Origin: Klebsiella pneumoniae
Lineage (GTDB): Bacteria > Myxococcota_A > UBA796 > SXON01
Assembly (NCBI GenBank): GCA_945861635.1
Contig: CAMAWH010000056.1
Span: 1-33,090 of the forward strand
Length of the DNA: 33,090 nt
Direction: 5' to 3'
In this document: positions 1 through 7,429 of the stretch, piece after piece
How positions within the stretch are numbered: the stretch's first letter is position 1
How the letters are laid out: each line of letters begins with the position of its first letter
Position numbers and translations under genes: made by a program
Notes under the pieces: generated by a model
Databases searched by the model: none
Told to the model about the DNA's origin: nothing
The model's input: the letters and a program-made list of their open reading frames with translations, nothing else

Positions 1-47
1 GCGTTCTCCACACTCACCGGACCTCGGAGGAGCGACGGGCTGGACGG

Positions 48-70
48 GGGGGCGCGAAGCATTTGCCCCC
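48..70. repeat. REP-like G/C hairpin
   Basis: Six-base perfect arms GGGGGC (48-53) and GCCCCC (65-70) enclose an 11-nt loop that contains GCGAAGCATTT. Short G/C-armed palindromes with this kind of loop occur as dispersed intergenic elements in many bacteria, but a single copy in this window cannot show that it is repeated. It has no T-run, so it is a poor terminator. Confidence 0.35.
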
Positions 71-264
71 ACGACCAGTTCGGCGCACCGGCGGCCCACC
101 CATCAATTCCCTCCTCTCGAAGCTCACTCTCTTGACGCCGCGTTCACGCAGCGGCACATTCCAAAACCGCCAGAATTTCTGGACGATTTCCGCCATAGTT
201 TTTGGACGCTACAGACCCGAGCCGGCGAGGGGCGCGGCCGGCAAGGCCGCGAGGCGAACGACCC

Positions 265-306
265 CGCCCCCGGAGGCGGCCCGCAAAGGGCCGGCGTGAG
301 GGGGCG
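265..306. repeat. nested double hairpin
   Basis: An outer seven-base perfect stem CGCCCCC (265-271) / GGGGGCG (300-306) encloses an inner six-base stem CGGCCC (277-282) / GGGCCG (288-293) with the loop GCAAA. The two nested perfect stems in 42 nt predict a very stable structure on either strand. There is no T-run on either side, so an intergenic REP/BIME-like element is more likely than an intrinsic terminator. Confidence 0.4.
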
Positions 307-533
307 CGCCATCATAGAAAAGCCGTCCGCACGAACGACATGGCGACTCATGTGGCGAACTCGGCAGGCTGGACCGCAGCGTGAACGGACGGTTCCCGAC
401 ACCCGCTCACCTCGGCTGCCGTAGGCGGACCTGTGGCATCGACGAGCATTCTATCGACGCGCATGACCGCGGTGCCTGGGTTCGCCTCCGTTTTTCCCGG
501 TGATCAGGACGGGAGCGGGTTTGGGAGGGGCGT

Positions 534-1022
534 CTACAGTCCACCCCCCGAATTGAATACAAACGGGTAGGACACGATCACGACCCCGCCACCTTTCGGC
601 TTCGGAAATGCGAATTTCATGAACTTCGAGTTGACGCAGGCCTCGACCGCCGGGCTTCCCAGCGTCGAGGACTTGGTCTCCGCGGAAGAAACCGAGCCAT
701 CGGTGGCAATGACGAACTTGACGATGACCTTACCGGCGAGACCCGGGTTCCTTCCGAGTTCACGTTGGTAGCAGCCCCGGACGTCGGAGAGGTTTCGCTT
801 GATTTCGGTGTCGATGTCCTGCCTGTCGAGCGAGCCAAGCACGACCGGGTCGTTGGGGAGGGTGGGCGCCGCACCGGCAGTCGCCGCGGGCACGTCCGCG
901 GGCGGCGCGCCGGTTTCGAGCGGCGGCGTGGGCGGCGGACCCACCGGATGCGTGGGCGCCGCTGGCTCGGCTACCGGCTCGCCGGCGGACCCGAATGAAG
1001 CCAGGAGAAGGATCGTGAACAC
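534..1022 (-). CDS. AgmX/PglI C-terminal domain protein
   Basis: A 162-residue protein if translation starts at the GTG at 1022. The N-terminus VFTILLLASFGSAGEPVA looks like a short signal peptide, followed by a Pro/Ala-rich linker (about 18-60) and a C-terminal domain (about 63-158). That domain has the features of the AgmX/PglI (TonB C-terminal-like) family of Myxococcota: RGCYQREL near 82-89, a G-KV-V-F-I-DGSV strand pair, SSTLGSP, a second Cys at 129, and FPKP-GGG followed by YPFVF. Cys84 and Cys129 are the usual conserved pair. Full-length AgmX proteins are gliding-associated and much longer; this is a short secreted or periplasmic version, and its partner is unknown. The frame stays open upstream to 1655, but that part is Arg/Pro-rich out-of-frame-like sequence. 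The ribosome site before 1022 is weak, so the start is uncertain. Confidence 0.8.
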   Translation of the reverse strand: MFTILLLASFGSAGEPVAEPAAPTHPVGPPPTPPLETGAPPADVPAATAGAAPTLPNDPVVLGSLDRQDIDTEIKRNLSDVRGCYQRELGRNPGLAGKVIVKFVIATDGSVSSAETKSSTLGSPAVEACVNSKFMKFAFPKPKGGGVVIVSYPFVFNSGGGL

Positions 1023-1542
1023 CGGCGCCTCGTGCGGGGGAAAGCGTAACGTGCCGTTCCGCGAACGAGTCCAGCCAGCGCAACCGTTGACGTATGCCCG
1101 GTCGCCATCCAGCTTGCCCCGTGACGCGCGTGACCGCCATCGCGGGGTCCGTGCTCTCGCCCGCAAGTGCGCCATGGGTCCGGCGCCAACCAACGACTCG
1201 GCTGCTGGCACGGTTGAATTCGCGAGGAGCAAGGCAACACCACGCCGACAGCGACGCTTGAGCAATACCGCGTAGCAACGATTCGGCGACGCTTTGGGCG
1301 AGGTCCCGACCTGAGTGCGGGAACGGCCGGATGGAGGGTCCACGCTGGTCGATCTCTCGATGGATCTCACCTCGATCGACCAGCCGGAAATGGATCTGAG
1401 CGAATTGGCCGCCGTTGGCCGCCGAAACGGCGGTGATGGTCCTGCGGCCCTTTCCATCGGCCGTTCCGTCGCAGGTGGCGCTGCACCGGCCAGCAGTCCG
1501 GCGCGATGAGGGGCCGCCGGACGAGGGCCGCCTGGCCCCGGC
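1023..1542. other. intergenic, no gene seen
   Basis: This 520-nt gap lies between two minus-strand genes. Open frames here have Arg/Pro/Ser-rich products with no recognisable domain. The only notable structure is the 11-bp inverted repeat at 1344-1384. A weaker GGGGCC/GGCCCC pair at 1510-1539 sits just past the stop of the MopE-repeat gene and could help end its transcript, although no T-run follows. Confidence 0.5.
1344..1384. repeat. 11-bp perfect inverted repeat
   Basis: GCTGGTCGATC (1344-1354) is matched exactly by GATCGACCAGC (1374-1384), with a 19-nt spacer. It lies about 320 nt upstream of the AgmX-domain gene and about 160 nt downstream of the MopE-repeat gene, both on the minus strand. 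It lacks a T-run, so it could be an operator or an RNA hairpin rather than a terminator. Confidence 0.5.
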
Positions 1543-3981
1543 TCACGGCACCGCCAACCACGCCGGCGAAATCGTTGCCGCGGCATCATCGAGGGTGTCG
1601 GCGTCGATCCAGATGCGCCCCTCACTCCCCGCGCCGCCGTTTCCGCCGTATGCACTGGAGGAGCCGACCGTGGTTACACCGCCGCTGCCACCGTCGGCCA
1701 ACAACGTTCCCGCGGTCACTTCCGGCGCAACCAGCCAGACCACGCCGCCCGAGCCGCCCCCCGCCGCACCGCCGTCATAGCCGCCGGGCTGCCCACCCCC
1801 GTCCCCGCCCGAGGCGTCGATCACGCCGGTGACCACGATGCTCGCGGCGTTCAGGTACAACGCGCCGCCGCCGGCGCCCCCCGCCGCACCATCCCCGTTG
1901 TCGGCCACGCCGGCCCCGCCGCCCCCGCCCCCGCTGCCAGCGTCCAGAGTGGGCGCGGCATCGCTTCCATAGGCCGCCCCGCCGCTACCCGCCGGCACCG
2001 CCCAGACCCCTCCGCAACGCGACACCGTGCAGACACCGACCTCCCCGTCACTGCCGGCGTCCGCGTGCCCGCCACCGCCACCGCCGCCGCCCACGTACTG
2101 ATTTGTTGCACCGCCCGCCCCCGGAGCACCCCCGCCGTCGCCCCCGCCGCTCGTGCCGTCGGCGGCCGACATGATCGCGCCGCTCCCCCCTGCGCCGCCT
2201 GCGCACACCCCCGCGCCCCCGGTGGCCGCTACGCTATCCGCGGAGCCACCGTCCGGCCCGCTGCTTCCCGACACATCCAGCGTGCCTGTGATGGTCGCCA
2301 AACCGAGGACGTAGACCTCCAGCGCGGCGCTGCCCGCGCCGGTGACGGTCACCCCCGCGGGAATGTCGAAGCGGGTGAACTCCCACGCCCCCCCGTCCAG
2401 TGTCGTGCTGGCCGTCGGGGCGTAGGCACCGTCTCGGCCTTCGCCATCGCAGTTGTTGTCCAGCCCATCCACAACCTCGGCGGCGGCGGGGTTGACGGTG
2501 CCGTCGGCGTCATCGCAATCGGTGTCGTCGGTTCCGTAGCCGGCGGGGGCGTCGCAAGCGGTGATAGCGCTGCGGGCGTCGCCGTAGCCGTCTGCGTCGA
2601 GATCCGCGTACCATGTTGTGCCCACGACGCCCTCGTCTGTGGCGCCGTCACAGTCGTCGTCGAGGTCATTGCACACCTCGATGCCGTCGGGCGAGATGGC
2701 GTCGTCGTCATCCGCGCAATCGTCGTCGTTGGCGACATAGTGACCGGGCGCATCGCACTCGATCGCCGCATCCTCGGGGTCCCCGTAGCCATCACCATCG
2801 AGGTCGGCGTACCAGGTCGACCCCGAGGCGCCGTCGTCCGGCGTGCCATCGCAGTCATCGTCCTCCTCGTTGCAGACCTCGATGCCGTCGGGAGAGATCG
2901 CGTCTTCCGTGTCATCGCAGTCATCGTCATTGGCGACGTAGTCGGTCGGCGCATCGCACGCGACCTCGGTCATGCGGGTGGACCCGTAGCTGTCACTGTC
3001 GTAGTCGATGTACCAGGTGGCCGCGTCGATGGCGCCGTCATCGGCATCCCCGGAGCAATCGTCGTCGATGTCGTTGCAGACTTCCGTGGCGGTGGGATGG
3101 GTGGATGCGGAGGCATCATCGCACTCGGTACACGCCGCCCACCCGTCGGAATCCTTGTCCTGGTACGCCACGGAGCCGTCGCAGTTGTAGTCGTTGGCGT
3201 CGGTGCAGTCCTCCTCGTCCGCGCCAGGGTGGAAGTCCGCGTCCGCGTCATCGCAGTCCCCATCGGCGGCCGCGTAGCCCGTGGGCGTGACGCAGGCGTC
3301 CTCGGTCACCGAGCCATCTCCGTACCCATCTCCGTCGAGGTCGATGGAATAGGTGAGGAGCACACCGTCATCCACCATGCCATCGCAATCGTTGTCGTGC
3401 TCGTCGCACGCTTCGTCCGCGGCGGGATTCGCATCGGCGTTTGCGTCGTCACAGTCGGTCGCGTCCTCGACCTCGCCGTGCCCAATCGTGCACGCGGCGT
3501 TGGCGGCGTCGGGGTCACCGAAACCATCGCCATCCGCGTCGGCGTAAAATGTGTTGGTGACCCCTTCGTCAATCACGCCGTCACAGTCGTTGTCGATCGC
3601 GTCGCACACCTCGACGCCGGCCGGGCTCGCGTCGGCGTGGGTGTCGTCACAGTCGTCCCCGTTGGTGACGCCCTCGGACTCGCATGCGTCGGTCGCGGTG
3701 GCTGGGTCGCCGAAACCGTCATTGTCGGCGTCTTCGTAGTCGGTGAGCGTCACGCCCTCGTCCACCGCGCCATCGCAATTGTTGTCGCGACCGTCACACG
3801 CTTCGACCGCATCGGGAGACACGAGGGCATCGTCGTCATCGCAGTCACCGGCGTCGGTGGCGTAGCCGTCCCCATCGCGGTCGCCATCCGCGGCCGGTTC
3901 CGTATCGATGGTGTACTTGGTGGTCCCCTCGGAACGGCACGCTGCGAGGAGGGCGAGGGAAAGGAAGTGGAGGCAGCGCAT
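1543..3981 (-). CDS. MopE-repeat lipoprotein with Gly-rich C-terminus
   Basis: An 812-residue surface lipoprotein. The ATG at 3981 opens a lipoprotein signal peptide (MRCLHFLSLALLAAC) with Cys15 in the lipobox. Residues about 30-515 hold eight imperfect repeats of the putative metal-binding MopE type, each built from a D-DGDGYGD loop, a Cys, GDCDD, a P-A-E-VC segment and DNDCDG-DEG. The many Asp residues suggest calcium or other divalent metal binding, and paired Cys in each unit probably form disulfides. Repeat 5 is shortened and repeat 8 has Val in place of a Cys (EVVDG). From about 516 to the end the protein changes to Gly/Ala-rich sequence with LDGGAWEFTRFDIPAGVTVTG and long Gly runs, likely an extended beta structure. 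The frame is open to 4596, but upstream lacks coding character and the signal peptide decides the start. Ligand and role are unknown. Confidence 0.9.
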   Translation of the reverse strand: MRCLHFLSLALLAACRSEGTTKYTIDTEPAADGDRDGDGYATDAGDCDDDDALVSPDAVEACDGRDNNCDGAVDEGVTLTDYEDADNDGFGDPATATDACESEGVTNGDDCDDTHADASPAGVEVCDAIDNDCDGVIDEGVTNTFYADADGDGFGDPDAANAACTIGHGEVEDATDCDDANADANPAADEACDEHDNDCDGMVDDGVLLTYSIDLDGDGYGDGSVTEDACVTPTGYAAADGDCDDADADFHPGADEEDCTDANDYNCDGSVAYQDKDSDGWAACTECDDASASTHPTATEVCNDIDDDCSGDADDGAIDAATWYIDYDSDSYGSTRMTEVACDAPTDYVANDDDCDDTEDAISPDGIEVCNEEDDDCDGTPDDGASGSTWYADLDGDGYGDPEDAAIECDAPGHYVANDDDCADDDDAISPDGIEVCNDLDDDCDGATDEGVVGTTWYADLDADGYGDARSAITACDAPAGYGTDDTDCDDADGTVNPAAAEVVDGLDNNCDGEGRDGAYAPTASTTLDGGAWEFTRFDIPAGVTVTGAGSAALEVYVLGLATITGTLDVSGSSGPDGGSADSVAATGGAGVCAGGAGGSGAIMSAADGTSGGGDGGGAPGAGGATNQYVGGGGGGGGHADAGSDGEVGVCTVSRCGGVWAVPAGSGGAAYGSDAAPTLDAGSGGGGGGAGVADNGDGAAGGAGGGALYLNAASIVVTGVIDASGGDGGGQPGGYDGGAAGGGSGGVVWLVAPEVTAGTLLADGGSGGVTTVGSSSAYGGNGGAGSEGRIWIDADTLDDAAATISPAWLAVP

Positions 3982-4382
3982 CGGGAGATAGTACCTGAGT
4001 TCAGCCGGGTACCGGCGGGGTGACGGCAGATCTTGGCCGGATGTTGAATCGCTGTCGTTGGGTCTGGACAATCGCTTCGCGATTGCGTTTGTGGCATTCG
4101 TTCTACGACGGTCCGCCGCCGCACACCCGATCAGCGGGATGGGTTCGGCGCAGTGGAGCTGTTCGTCGATGGCGCCGTTGCCGGGTCGGAGGGGCCCGGC
4201 GCCCACGCCGCAGTTTGGCCCGACGGCGAGGCGGTCTACGACATCGAAGACACCACGCTTTCCGGGAGTGTGGGGAGAGGCACCGGCCGCGCGCGAGTGA
4301 GAGAATTCGTTCCATTCGCGACCACTTGGGCAGCCAAGTGCCGTCCAATGGAAGGTTTTCTTCCATTCGGGCGGAGCACCGC
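3982..4382. other. divergent intergenic region
   Basis: This 401-nt gap separates the minus-strand MopE lipoprotein from the plus-strand small lipoprotein and must contain both promoters, which I could not place. It ends with two adjacent hairpins (4323-4340 and 4347-4367). A plus-strand frame around 4141-4280 gives a rather protein-like stretch (AVELFVDGAVAGS, then AAVWPDGEAVYDIEDTT) without a clear start or family, so it may be a decayed fragment or chance. Confidence 0.4.
4323..4367 (+). promoter_or_regulatory. tandem hairpins in leader of small lipoprotein gene
   Basis: Two perfect stem-loops lie back to back: CACTTGG-GCAG-CCAAGTG (4323-4340) and AATGGAAG-GTTTT-CTTCCATT (4347-4367). The second ends 2 nt before GGCGGAG (4370-4376), the likely ribosome site of the gene starting at 4383. 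The arrangement suggests an untranslated-leader structure acting on mRNA stability or translation, or a paired operator. No T-run follows either stem. The function is inferred from position only. Confidence 0.4.
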
Positions 4383-4733
4383 ATGCACAACGCCATTTAC
4401 GCCTCGCTCCTTTCCCTGGCGGGATGCTCGGACGGCATGGCGGACGTGAGCCGCGGAGGATGGATCGGGGAAGATTGCATCGCCGGAAATGCGGCCGCGG
4501 ACGGGTACGACCGGTGTCACGCGGCCCGACGGCGGGGCGGAATGTGGGAGACGGCCGCCGATCTCGACGCCTTCGACGCTGACAGTTCGGACGCAACCAC
4601 CCTCTTCTCGGACACTTCCGCCGCCGCTGGGGAAATCACGTACATCCTCATGGGCTTCGACGATTACGCGTGCTGGGTGTGGGGAGAGGACGTGCTGTAC
4701 TATGACGACTACGCCTGCACCGACGTCGGGTAG
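4383..4733 (+). CDS. small lipoprotein, unknown function
   Basis: A 116-residue protein starting at the ATG at 4383 with GGCGGAG six bases upstream. The N-terminus MHNAIYASLLSLAGC is a lipoprotein signal with Cys15 as the predicted acylated residue. The mature part is acidic (DLDAFDADSSDATTLF) and has four more Cys residues spread along it (near 32, 45, 97 and 112), with an aromatic-rich end (YACWVWGEDVLYYDDYAC). I recognise no domain. It could be a secreted or outer-membrane-attached protein with two disulfides. The gene stands alone, divergent from the MopE lipoprotein and convergent with the NTF2-like gene, and ends in a terminator-like hairpin. Confidence 0.7.
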   Translation: MHNAIYASLLSLAGCSDGMADVSRGGWIGEDCIAGNAAADGYDRCHAARRRGGMWETAADLDAFDADSSDATTLFSDTSAAAGEITYILMGFDDYACWVWGEDVLYYDDYACTDVG

Positions 4734-4766
4734 CCGGAGAGCGAAGCGCCGCGCCCGACGTCGTTT
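4721..4766 (+). terminator. terminator-like hairpin after small lipoprotein
   Basis: CGACGTCGGG (4721-4730) pairs perfectly with CCCGACGTCG (4754-4763), and TTT follows at 4764-4766. The left arm lies in the last codons of the small lipoprotein, and its stop codon opens the 23-nt loop. The short T-run makes it a moderate intrinsic terminator. Its place between convergent genes supports that reading. Confidence 0.55.
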
Positions 4767-4794
4767 GTCCAGCCATCGTTCCGCGCCCCCGGAA

Positions 4795-5271
4795 TCACGG
4801 CAGGAGCGGTGCGCTCGACCGCACGACACGCGTCACGCTCCATTCATCCTCGCTCCGCCGGAGGTCCACTTCCAGGTGCCATCGGTCGGCGTCAACCGGG
4901 ATGACATCGGTCCATTCCGCGCCAGATTCCGCGAGGATGGCGTCAAAGCTGGCGTGCGCGCCGACTCCTTCAACCGTCACCTCAATCTTGCTCAGCAGCG
5001 TCGAGACGCGTCCGCGGCGCAGGAACTGCCGCATCACGACGGCACGCACCGTCGGTTTGTCCGCCGTGTAACCGTCCGACTCCGCGACGAACCCTTCGCC
5101 CAACGGGGCCATCATCGCCCCGACATCTCCGGCTTCCGCGCCGTCAGCAATGCCACCGATGACCGCCCGGACCCGGTCTGCTTCATTCGGCGCCGGCCAG
5201 AGCGCCCAGCCGAGCCCGCCCACCGTGAGCAGCGCGAGGAGCACGAACAGCGACCGTCGGGAGATCGACAT
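4795..5271 (-). CDS. membrane-anchored NTF2-like protein
   Basis: A 158-residue protein from the ATG at 5271. Residues 5-24 (RRSLFVLLALLTVGGLGWAL) form an N-terminal signal anchor, placing the rest in the periplasm. The following part (ADRVRAVIGGIADGAEAGDVGAMMAPLGEGF, residues about 31-60, then strands up to WSVTRVVRS near the end) has the helix-plus-curved-sheet pattern of NTF2/SnoaL-like proteins, in which an early 'duration/depth' helix pair is followed by long beta strands. NTF2-like folds bind small ligands or act as scaffolds, so no activity can be given. A GTG two codons earlier is an alternative start. It is divergent from the SPFH gene with 57 nt between start codons, so the two may share regulation. 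Confidence 0.75.
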   Translation of the reverse strand: MSISRRSLFVLLALLTVGGLGWALWPAPNEADRVRAVIGGIADGAEAGDVGAMMAPLGEGFVAESDGYTADKPTVRAVVMRQFLRRGRVSTLLSKIEVTVEGVGAHASFDAILAESGAEWTDVIPVDADRWHLEVDLRRSEDEWSVTRVVRSSAPLLP

Positions 5272-5328
5272 GTGCACCCGGTGCCCCCACCCGTAACGTG
5301 CGGCTCGGATGTCGGATATGTAGGCGCC

Positions 5329-6399
5329 ATGGCCACCATCTCCTTTTACCCGTTCGTGCGGCACCTCCGGGCCGAGCCCAACCAGCACATCCTGCATTTC
5401 CGTGGCGGTCGCGTCGTCAAGCAGGGCGCGGGAGTAGCCTATTGGTTCCTTCCGCTCTCCGCGGCGGTGGCCCAGTTGCCCGTCGAAGACAACGAGACCA
5501 CCTTCCTGCTTCACGAGCGCAGCGCGGACTTTCAGGAGATCTCCGTGCAATGCGCCGTGCGCTATCGCTGTGCAGACCCCGAAAAGTTGGCGGCACGCGT
5601 GAACTTTTCCATCAGCCTCCGAAACGGAAGCTGGCTGGAGCAGCCGCTTGAGCGCCTGGCGGGGCTGTGGGCGCAGAAGGCACAGGCCCCCGCGCGGCGC
5701 TACATCGTGGGCTCATCGGTCACCGCGGTGCTCGGCAGCGCCGAGCTCATTCGCGACGCTGTGGACGCAGCCCTCCGCGCCGACATCGAGATCGCGGCGA
5801 TGGGCCTCGCAGTGGTGGACGTGCAAGTCGTCGCCGTGTCCACGACAGCAGAGGTCGACCGAGCCCTGCAGACACCGACCCGCGAACTCATCCAGCAGAA
5901 GGCGGACGAGGCCGTGTTCGGCCGGCGAGCGCTGGCGGTCGAAAAGGAGCGCGCCATCAAGGAAAACGAGCTCAACACTCAAATCGAGTTGGCCAAGAAG
6001 GAGGAATTGCTCATCGCGCAGAACTCCACGAACGAGCTGTCTCGCGTTCGGAGCGCCGAGCAGGCCGAACGCGTCAAGGCCGAGGGCGCCATCGAGCGTG
6101 AGCGCCTCGCCGCTCAGGCCCTCGACGAAAACCAGCAGCGGGCGGCGGAGGCCCACGCTCGCGACGTGCGGGTCCGCTCCGAGGGTGAGTCCGCGGCGCG
6201 GCAATTGGCCTACAACGTTGATCTCACCGCAGAGGCCCGGCGGCTGTCGTCGTACGCCGCCCTCTCGCCAGCGCTGGTGCTCGGTCTCGCCGCCCAGGAG
6301 GCCGCCAAGAAGATCACCTCCATCAACCACCTCAACATCAGCCCCGACCTCCTCGGCAGCAGCTTCGTGGAGCAGCTCCGGAAGTCGGCCGGCGAATGA
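5329..6399 (+). CDS. SPFH/flotillin-like band 7 protein
   Basis: A 356-residue protein from the ATG at 5329. Residues about 1-195 match the SPFH (stomatin/prohibitin/flotillin/HflK) fold: a short N-terminal strand region (HILHFRGGRVVKQGAG), an alternating beta core (SVQCAVRYRCADPEKLAARVNF), then RDAVDAALRADIEIAAMGLAVVDVQV. Residues about 205-310 are Ala/Glu/Lys/Arg-rich and predicted coiled coil, typical of flotillin-like proteins that oligomerise at membranes. There is no clear transmembrane helix at the N-terminus, unlike stomatin, so membrane attachment may be peripheral. It overlaps the next gene by 4 nt (ATGA), so the two are translationally coupled and probably work together. Confidence 0.88.
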   Translation: MATISFYPFVRHLRAEPNQHILHFRGGRVVKQGAGVAYWFLPLSAAVAQLPVEDNETTFLLHERSADFQEISVQCAVRYRCADPEKLAARVNFSISLRNGSWLEQPLERLAGLWAQKAQAPARRYIVGSSVTAVLGSAELIRDAVDAALRADIEIAAMGLAVVDVQVVAVSTTAEVDRALQTPTRELIQQKADEAVFGRRALAVEKERAIKENELNTQIELAKKEELLIAQNSTNELSRVRSAEQAERVKAEGAIERERLAAQALDENQQRAAEAHARDVRVRSEGESAARQLAYNVDLTAEARRLSSYAALSPALVLGLAAQEAAKKITSINHLNISPDLLGSSFVEQLRKSAGE

Positions 6400-7415
6400 T
6401 CCGCAAGGGGGTCTCCCTCCCGCGCCTCGTCGTCGTCACGCGCAAGACGCCGCTCGAAGAGCTCAAGGCCCGCCACGGCACGGTCGGACAAGCCAAGTTC
6501 TTCCTCGCCCAACGCAAGCAGCGCGTGGACTGGTTCGAGCAGGCTGACGATCAACTCCAGACGGGAATCGGTCAGGTGCTCTCGTCCCTACCGGGAGATC
6601 GCCGCCGTACACGCATCGATCGCGACGACGTCGATCGCTTCGTGTTTGAGCCCGAGGACATCGTGCTCGCGATCGGCCAGGACGGGCTCGTAGCCAACGT
6701 GGCCAAGTACCTTCAGGGTCAGGCGTTGATCGGCGTCAACCCCGACCCGGCCCGCTACGACGGTGTCTTGTGCCGGGTTCGGCCGGAGCGCGTGGCCGCC
6801 GCTGTGGCGTGGGTCGAGGCGCAGGGAGGTACGGAGTTCCGCGAAGAGCAGCGCACGATGGCGCGGGTGGCACGGGAGGACGGCCAGCAGTTGTACGCGC
6901 TCAACGAGGTGTTCATCGGCCACGCCAGCCATCAGAGCGCCCGCTACGTGCTGAAGGTGAATGTAAAGGAAGAACGTCAATCTTCGAGTGGAATCATCTG
7001 CGCCACGGGCACCGGCGCTACCGGATGGGCGCGGTCGATCGAGCGACAGCGTCACGATTCCGCTGCGCTGCACGATCCGGTGGAGCGGCGCCTGAGCTGG
7101 TTCGTACGCGAGCCCTTTCCGAGCGTCGCGACCGGAGTGACGTTGGAGGCGGGCGTCGTCAGCGCGGAGGACGCACTGGTCGTCGTGTCCGAGATGGGAG
7201 AGCGGGGCGTGATCTTCGCGGACGGGATCGAAAGCGACGTTTTGGAGTTCACCAGTGGGCAAATCGCCACGGTCACCGTTGCGGACCGCGTGCTTCGTCT
7301 GGTGACGACAGGGCCCCCGGCGGTCAAACCGACCCAGAAGGCGCAGTACCGGCTGTCGGACGAACAAGTCATGCGCGTCGATCGTGCGGCTCGAAAGCAC
7401 CGTGGACCGGCCTGA
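6396..7415 (+). CDS. NAD kinase-like (ATP-NAD kinase superfamily) protein
   Basis: A 339-residue protein whose ATG at 6396 overlaps the SPFH stop. The diacylglycerol/NAD kinase superfamily core is visible: VLAIGQDGLVANVAKYL (90-106) sits where NAD kinases have GGDGT, YALNEVFIG (167-175) matches the N-E/D-V-I segment, and SGIICATGTGATGW (198-211) matches the GLI-STPTGSTAY nucleotide-binding loop. The first Gly of GGDGT is kept, but the second is Gln and Thr is Leu, so the phosphate-donor site is altered. About 80 residues of extra N-terminal sequence, starting MIRKGVSLPRLVVVTRKT, precede the core. It may phosphorylate a different nucleotide or bind NAD without catalysis. The coupling to an SPFH gene suggests a membrane-associated NAD- or nucleotide-related role. 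Confidence 0.82.
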   Translation: MIRKGVSLPRLVVVTRKTPLEELKARHGTVGQAKFFLAQRKQRVDWFEQADDQLQTGIGQVLSSLPGDRRRTRIDRDDVDRFVFEPEDIVLAIGQDGLVANVAKYLQGQALIGVNPDPARYDGVLCRVRPERVAAAVAWVEAQGGTEFREEQRTMARVAREDGQQLYALNEVFIGHASHQSARYVLKVNVKEERQSSSGIICATGTGATGWARSIERQRHDSAALHDPVERRLSWFVREPFPSVATGVTLEAGVVSAEDALVVVSEMGERGVIFADGIESDVLEFTSGQIATVTVADRVLRLVTTGPPAVKPTQKAQYRLSDEQVMRVDRAARKHRGPA

Positions 7416-7429
7416 CGCACGGGTGCGGG

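Larger units (their letters stand above)
1..533. other. non-coding left edge with hairpins
   Basis: I see no convincing complete gene here. The stretch contains a G/C palindrome at 48-70, a nested hairpin at 265-306, and a 13-nt near-perfect palindrome at 170-182 (CCAGAA-T-TTCTGG). On the minus strand from 196, a short open frame begins MAEIVQKFWRFWNVPLRERG, which vaguely recalls the N-terminus of type I restriction HsdM methylases (IVQKLW..CNVLRDDG) but then diverges into a Gly/Pro/Arg-rich tail without family features. It may be a decayed remnant or chance. The gene at 534 reads leftward toward this region; I saw no clear intrinsic terminator for it. Confidence 0.5.

Noticed and set aside
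2065..4023. Long plus-strand open frame (652 residues) opposite the MopE-repeat gene
   Set aside because: Its Val/Ile/Arg-rich product mirrors the Asp/Cys repeat codons of the opposite strand, and the minus frame has a lipobox, eight repeats and conserved Cys. It is a shadow frame.
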